This document shows positions 60,006 to 64,000 of a DNA stretch of 64,000 nt, in pieces. Below the pieces are notes generated by a model. That model was not told the DNA's origin. It ran no database searches and saw nothing but the letters and a program-made list of their open reading frames with translations. How positions within the stretch are numbered: the first letter of the stretch is position 1; every line of letters begins with the position of its first letter. The DNA is from Paraconiothyrium sp. Pb-2020 (taxonomy: Eukaryota; Ascomycota; Dothideomycetes; Pleosporales; Didymosphaeriaceae): the NCBI GenBank assembly GCA_022419385.1, contig JAJUBI010000008.1, forward strand, positions 558,001 to 622,000, given 5' to 3'. A program made the translations under genes and the position numbers.

Positions 60006-61656
60006 ATGGGTAGGCCAAAGAAGAGCAGCAGCGCGCTTGCTGCCGCCGACCAAAAGTCGTTTGATCCAAACCTTACATCGCTATTCGCAAGCAGTGTACG
60101 TTTTTGCGCCTGCGGCAAGTTCCGCAGGGCGTCACTACACTGTAGAGGCATGATACTAACATACTGCACAGTTGGGACCAGTCAAACTCCCACCAAAATC
60201 GCGATACCAGGAGCTTGTCAAACAACGCACAGCCGAGGTTTCTAGCGAAGATCAGGAAGACAATGATGCTACATTGTCTTCCATTAGCGAGGACATCGAC
60301 GACTCTGATGATGTTTCAGACGCAGCCTCGGACGACTCCGATGACGCAGCTGAAGTACCTTTAGATGAGGAAGAGGAAGAGTCCGAGAGCGAGGCTGCAG
60401 TGGCTCAAATAAAGGGACCCGCAGTGACTCGCGCGCAAGAGCTGTCGAACAAGAAGCGAAAGCGGGGCGGAAAAGACGAGGATGTGGAGGATGTATACAT
60501 GCAGAAAATTGCGCGAGAGGAGGCTAAGGAAGAAGAGGAGCGCAAGAAGAAGCGCAAAATCAAGGATGCAGACGTTGAAGACGAGGAGGTTGGCGTAGCG
60601 GCAGAGTCCGAGGAAGAGTCGTTCACGATACCGAAGCACGAGACATTGGCCGGAGCGGACGGCAAAAGCGACGAGGTTGAGAAGGCTGCCCGAACTGTCT
60701 TCCTCGGAAACGTCTCCAGCGATGCCATTACTTCGAAATCAGCAGAGAAGCAATTAAAACAGCATCTCTCGTCGTTCATAGCAGACCTAGCGGACAATAA
60801 GCCGCCTCACAAGGTCGAATCCATCCGCTTTCGATCTACCGCATTTGCTGGTGCGTTGCCGAAGCGAGCTGCATTCGCAAAGAAGGAAATCATGGATTCC
60901 ACCACCAAGTCCACAAATGCATACGTTGTGTATTCGACCAAAACCGCAGCACGAGAAGCCGCAAAACGCCTCAACGGGACGGTCGTACTCGGTCGACATC
61001 TGCGCGTAGACTCCATCGCGCATCCCGCCAAGGTTGATCACCGCCGCTGCGTCTTTGTAGGCAACCTAGGCTTCGTTGACGATGAAAGCAAATTGCCTAC
61101 CGATGATGATAAAGAAAAGAAGAAGAAGAACAAGCCCCCGGGTGATGTCGAAGAAGGTCTCTGGATTCAATTCTCCAAAGCTGGCAAAGTGGAGAGCGTG
61201 CGCGTACCCCGCGACGCGAAAACCCGCGTCAGCAAAGGTTTCGCTTACGTGCAATTTGAAGATGAGAACGCTGTGGAGGCAGCGCTGCAGTTCAATGATC
61301 AAAAATATCCTCCCCTCCTGCCCCGAAAGCTGCGTGTCTCCAGGGCAAGGGCGGAGAAGAAGAAGAAAGACAAAAAGCCTGCGGGTCCTCCGCCCCCAAA
61401 AATCGACGAGGCGAAACCGAAGGGTGCATATAACGCCAAGATCTCTGCGGAGGAGAAGTCACAGCGTGGACGAGCTGGAGCCATGCTGAACAAGGCTGCG
61501 AAATTCAAGACTGCGGAGTCATTTGTGTTTGAGGGCCATAGGGCGAGTAGTAAGCAAGGTACTACCGGGTTGAAGCTGGGCGGGAAGACGAAGAAAGGAC
61601 CAAATGGACGCAAATCAAGGAGCAAGGCGTGGAAAGCTAGCGGTGGAAAGAAATAG
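60006..61656 (+). CDS. NOP12: Nucleolar protein 12 (pre-rRNA processing, RRM)
   Basis: Exons 60006-60095 and 60172-61656 (76-bp intron GTACGT, branch CTAAC, CACAG) give 524 residues. The join S-L-F-A-S-S / L-G-P-V-K is the conserved N-terminal motif of fungal Nop12. An acidic Glu/Asp/Ser region and a basic K-K-K-R-K-I-K run follow. RRM1 starts near residue 204 (T-V-F-L-G-N-V) and is long, as in Nop12; RRM2 starts near 323 (C-V-F-V-G-N-L-G) with K-G-F-A-Y-V-Q-F as RNP1. A lysine-rich insert (K-E-K-K-K-K-N-K) sits inside RRM2. The tail is basic. Nop12 acts in the nucleolus in 60S subunit assembly and 5.8S rRNA folding. Using the ATG at 60006 gives the family N-terminus M-G-R-P-K-K. Confidence 0.92.
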
Positions 61657-62090
61657 GCCACCTTCCTTTTTTTACTCTGACTCCAGAGTAATTCAATTGT
61701 CATGACGAGGGCCTCAATTATTTAGCGGATTGGCTCATGCATTACAAAAATTACATGCATCTCCTCCCCATCGCCTCAGAATCGATCTCGATATCCTGCA
61801 TCACCTCAGATCCACCCTTTTCAAACAACTTCGACGACGACGGGCGCGCACCTACACACGATGCGGCGCTTGCTTCGTCGGCTATGAATTAGTTATATTC
61901 CGCGGGCTACACCCCTGACCCACGTTTTGGGTACTCAACGTCTACAAAAGTCCCTCTTCGATCTAAGTTCTATCAGCTTGCTCCTCACCGCTCGCACGGT
62001 CCTGAAAGCTTACGAAGATTTTATGTAGATCCTGTCCAGAAGTCATCGTTGCCCTAAATAGCTATTGAAGATTAGTGCCCGACCGAACAT
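61657..62090. other. Intergenic region after NOP12
   Basis: 434 bp holding the NOP12 3' end. A 62-codon frame at 61730-61918 is not supported. No repeat is seen. Confidence 0.55.
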
Positions 62091-62363
62091 CTATGCCGAG
62101 AAGGCAGGGCTCTTCATATTCGTCAGAAATTTCCTCGTCTTATCCAATAGCTTCTTTTCGGTTGCAGACAGAGGAGGGCGATTCACGCGACCTTGTTCAC
62201 TACACGTCCTCATATAGCGGTGATGTTGTAACAAGGGGGTGAGGATCATCACTATCGCGTTCTCAACGGCCTTATAGGATTTTGTTCCGTTGTTGTCGAC
62301 GAGGCTTGTGTGGATAGTGGCGAGAACGTTAAGAGTATCTGAGTGGGAGACGTTGCGCATCAT
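62091..62363 (-). CDS. Hypothetical small protein or last exon
   Basis: A 90-codon frame on the minus strand with balanced composition and predicted helices (L-N-V-L-A-T-I-H-T-S-L-V and V-E-N-A-I-V-M-I-L-T-P-L-L). An in-frame TAG lies 9 bp upstream of the first ATG, and the sequence TATGTAG there would serve as a 3' splice site, so this may be the terminal exon of a gene whose upstream exons I could not find. No family is recognised. It may also be chance. Confidence 0.28.
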   Translation of the reverse strand: MMRNVSHSDTLNVLATIHTSLVDNNGTKSYKAVENAIVMILTPLLQHHRYMRTCSEQGRVNRPPLSATEKKLLDKTRKFLTNMKSPAFSA

Positions 62364-63146
62364 ACCGTGCTACATAGGTTTGTCTGCTTAGCTGCCGATG
62401 ATATATCGCACATCGCGGGAATGTCGGCCAGGATGATATCTACTATATAAGCAAGAAGTTTGTCCGAATTGCCTCTGCCCGAATTAGATGAGAGAATGTT
62501 ACGAGTTATGTAGGTAAGATGTATGATGGCTTATACGTGTTCAATTGCACGTGTACTGGGTTATGGAGGTGGGGGCGGCATCACCGTCGGCAAAAATCCT
62601 GCATCGGATTCGTAACGCTGTGCCCCAGTATACGGCGTATCGAGACTTCGTCCCCTCTGACGTACGTAACAGTCGCTGCTGTAAGTGGCCATGTGTTACG
62701 TTGTCTACTCTGATCTTCGGGCCAAAGATCTGACCGGAAAGCCAATTTTGGTTCATGAAGACCACCAGAACAAGTGCTTTGTGCACAGTCTTCATGACAG
62801 TACGACCGGCACTAGGTATTCCCTAGTAGACTGGACTTGTTATTTACTAGTTGTGCCGCAAGATTGACAATTGTCTGAGTTGCCGCCGACTGCGGGTCCA
62901 CGATCAACGAATGTGGCCAGCCTGTTTTCTTAGAACCAAGAAATGGGGCAAGACACATCATTTTGATTCAGAGAGCTCGATGCATCGTCGATCTTTACAC
63001 GAAACGCCATGGGAAAGGCCACGTATAACGTACGCTTTCTTCTGAACTGTGCCTCACATGCCTTCCGAGTATAAGGTAGCTGCTACAAAGCGTACATTAT
63101 GCATTCTACATAACCCTCAATCAAAGGCCATTGTTTCGGAACCACA
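62364..63146. other. Intergenic region before secreted protein gene
   Basis: About 780 bp. Overlapping frames of 60-84 codons occur on both strands (62519-62867), none with a domain, signal or splice continuity. Nothing supported. Confidence 0.5.
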
Positions 63147-63804
63147 ATGTTTGTTGCACAGTTTCTCTTCGGCGTTCTTTTTGCCACTGTCAGTGTGGCT
63201 TCACCCAACCTACAATGGAATTCCGCTCGTTCGTTGACCTCCACTCCCCCTAATGGTCACCCGATTTACTCGAATGGAAGTCAACTTGGACAGGGAACAA
63301 GGACACCTTCGTACCACCTCACTGTTGAACGCTCCATTCGTGTATCGAACAGCACTAGGATTTACCAGCCACCCGTATCATTCCGCCTGCAGCTTTTCAA
63401 CATCACAGGTAGCGCACCTGCGTTATTACACGACTCTGGCCCTGGCGGTCTCTATCCGAGTGTCCCAAAATCCATTCCAGACTGTCTCAACACGTGTTCC
63501 TTTCCCATATTGCCCCGAAACGAATCATTACTAGGTGATACAAGGCTCGCGATAGATCACAGCGCAATGGGGACACCAAATGCGAAGACAATGATGAGCC
63601 TGAAACTTAATGGGAACGAGACAGAAGTTCCGTTTGAGAAAATAGATGCAGGGGCTACCAAGCTACCCAGATGCTGGTTTGATGACGGTGGCAGGTGGAC
63701 AGACCAGCACGGTTGCAAGGTAAGTTGGCCGGTTTTTGTTTTTACTCGAATGCTGACTGTTGTAGACGAGTTCCGCACACTGTCTTTGGGCTGCATCTGT
63801 TTAG
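63147..63804 (+). CDS. Secreted cysteine-containing protein (effector-like)
   Basis: Exons 63147-63719 and 63766-63804 (46-bp intron GTAAGT, branch CTGAC, TTGTAG) give 203 residues. The N-terminus M-F-V-A-Q-F-L-F-G-V-L-F-A-T-V-S-V-A is a signal peptide with cleavage before S-P-N. The mature protein has five cysteines, one pair in D-C-L-N-T-C and three in the last 25 residues, including R-C-W and, after splicing, H-G-C-K-T-S-S-A-H-C-L-W. It also has several N-X-S/T sites. Without splicing the frame runs on to 63872 into sequence with no such pattern, so the spliced end is preferred. No domain is recognised. Confidence 0.68.
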
Positions 63805-64000
63805 CACACAGTGTAAAGTCTTTTCAGGCCCGATGGTTGCATGATTCGGGTATGGCTGGGTTTTGCTCGTAAAGTCATACCTCTCCTGATACTGAGGAAC
63901 TTTCTTATTTGACTTGACATTCCTACCGATGGTATTTGGCTCTGTGCAGAGGAGAAGGTGACGATGATTTTGTCTGTTTGCTCTTTGTTTATCATGTTGT
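63805..64000. other. Right edge, no gene assigned
   Basis: About 200 bp of 3' flank of the secreted protein gene up to the window end. Nothing supported. Confidence 0.5.

Noticed and set aside
59257..60153. 298-codon plus-strand frame overlapping the Dep1-like and NOP12 starts
   Set aside because: It needs a TTG start, overlaps the first exons of two supported genes and has no recognisable features.

Overview
The window is a filamentous ascomycete nuclear sequence (Pezizomycotina; a Dothideomycete is my best guess, from SAT4-type rhodopsin genes, small secreted proteins, short GT-AG introns and a two-speed genome). It has two halves that meet sharply near position 37,690.

Positions 1-37,690 are an AT-rich island of nested Ty3/Gypsy-type LTR retrotransposons. 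Almost every reading frame is broken, and the changes look like repeat-induced point mutation (RIP): transitions only, CpA to TpA on both strands. By matching long terminal repeats (LTRs) and 5-bp target-site duplications (TSDs) I resolved five LTR families, here called A-E, plus a sixth remnant, F. Element D (3010-17710, + strand) is split by element B (3886-11363, TSD AATAA). Element C (22161-36909, + strand, TSD TAGTT) is split by the full-length element A (24386-31194, minus strand, TSD AGTTA) and by a solo LTR of family E (32241-33016, TSD TAGAG). Solo LTRs lie at 453-843, 1166-1683, 4093-4574, 17711-18173 and 36948-37429, each with a perfect TSD. The one at 4093-4574 is nearly free of RIP although it sits inside heavily mutated DNA, so it arrived late. 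Three families show the same damage: Cys and His of the Gag zinc knuckle have become Tyr. In four families the Asp-Asp of the reverse transcriptase active site has become Asn.

Positions 37,714-38,010 hold a decayed host gene fragment with stops at former Gln codons, consistent with RIP leaking past the edge of the island. Intact genes follow: an MFS transporter (38263-39816, +); a membrane-anchored steryl ester hydrolase/lipase (40310-42616, -) head to head with peroxin PEX6 (43439-47814, +); a short F-box-like/2EXR-type protein (48314-48943, +); an FAD/NAD(P)-binding oxidoreductase (49237-50968, +); a seven-exon SAT4/rhodopsin-like membrane protein (50965-52346, -); two small secreted proteins (52964-53587 and 54166-54956, +); an Sds3/Dep1-like subunit of the Rpd3L histone deacetylase complex (56926-59530, -) divergent from the ribosome-biogenesis factor NOP12 (60006-61656, +); and a third cysteine-containing secreted protein at the right edge (63147-63804, +). 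Exon structures were worked out by eye from splice signals and frame continuity; every multi-exon model listed as a firm CDS keeps frame across all its junctions.

There is no operon logic here. The lipase and PEX6 share an 822-bp promoter containing one FarA/FarB-type CCGAGG motif, and NOP12 and the Dep1-like gene share a 475-bp promoter. I found no evidence for a wholly new biological system. The most informative material is the dated stack of transposons and the contrast between mutated and unmutated copies.
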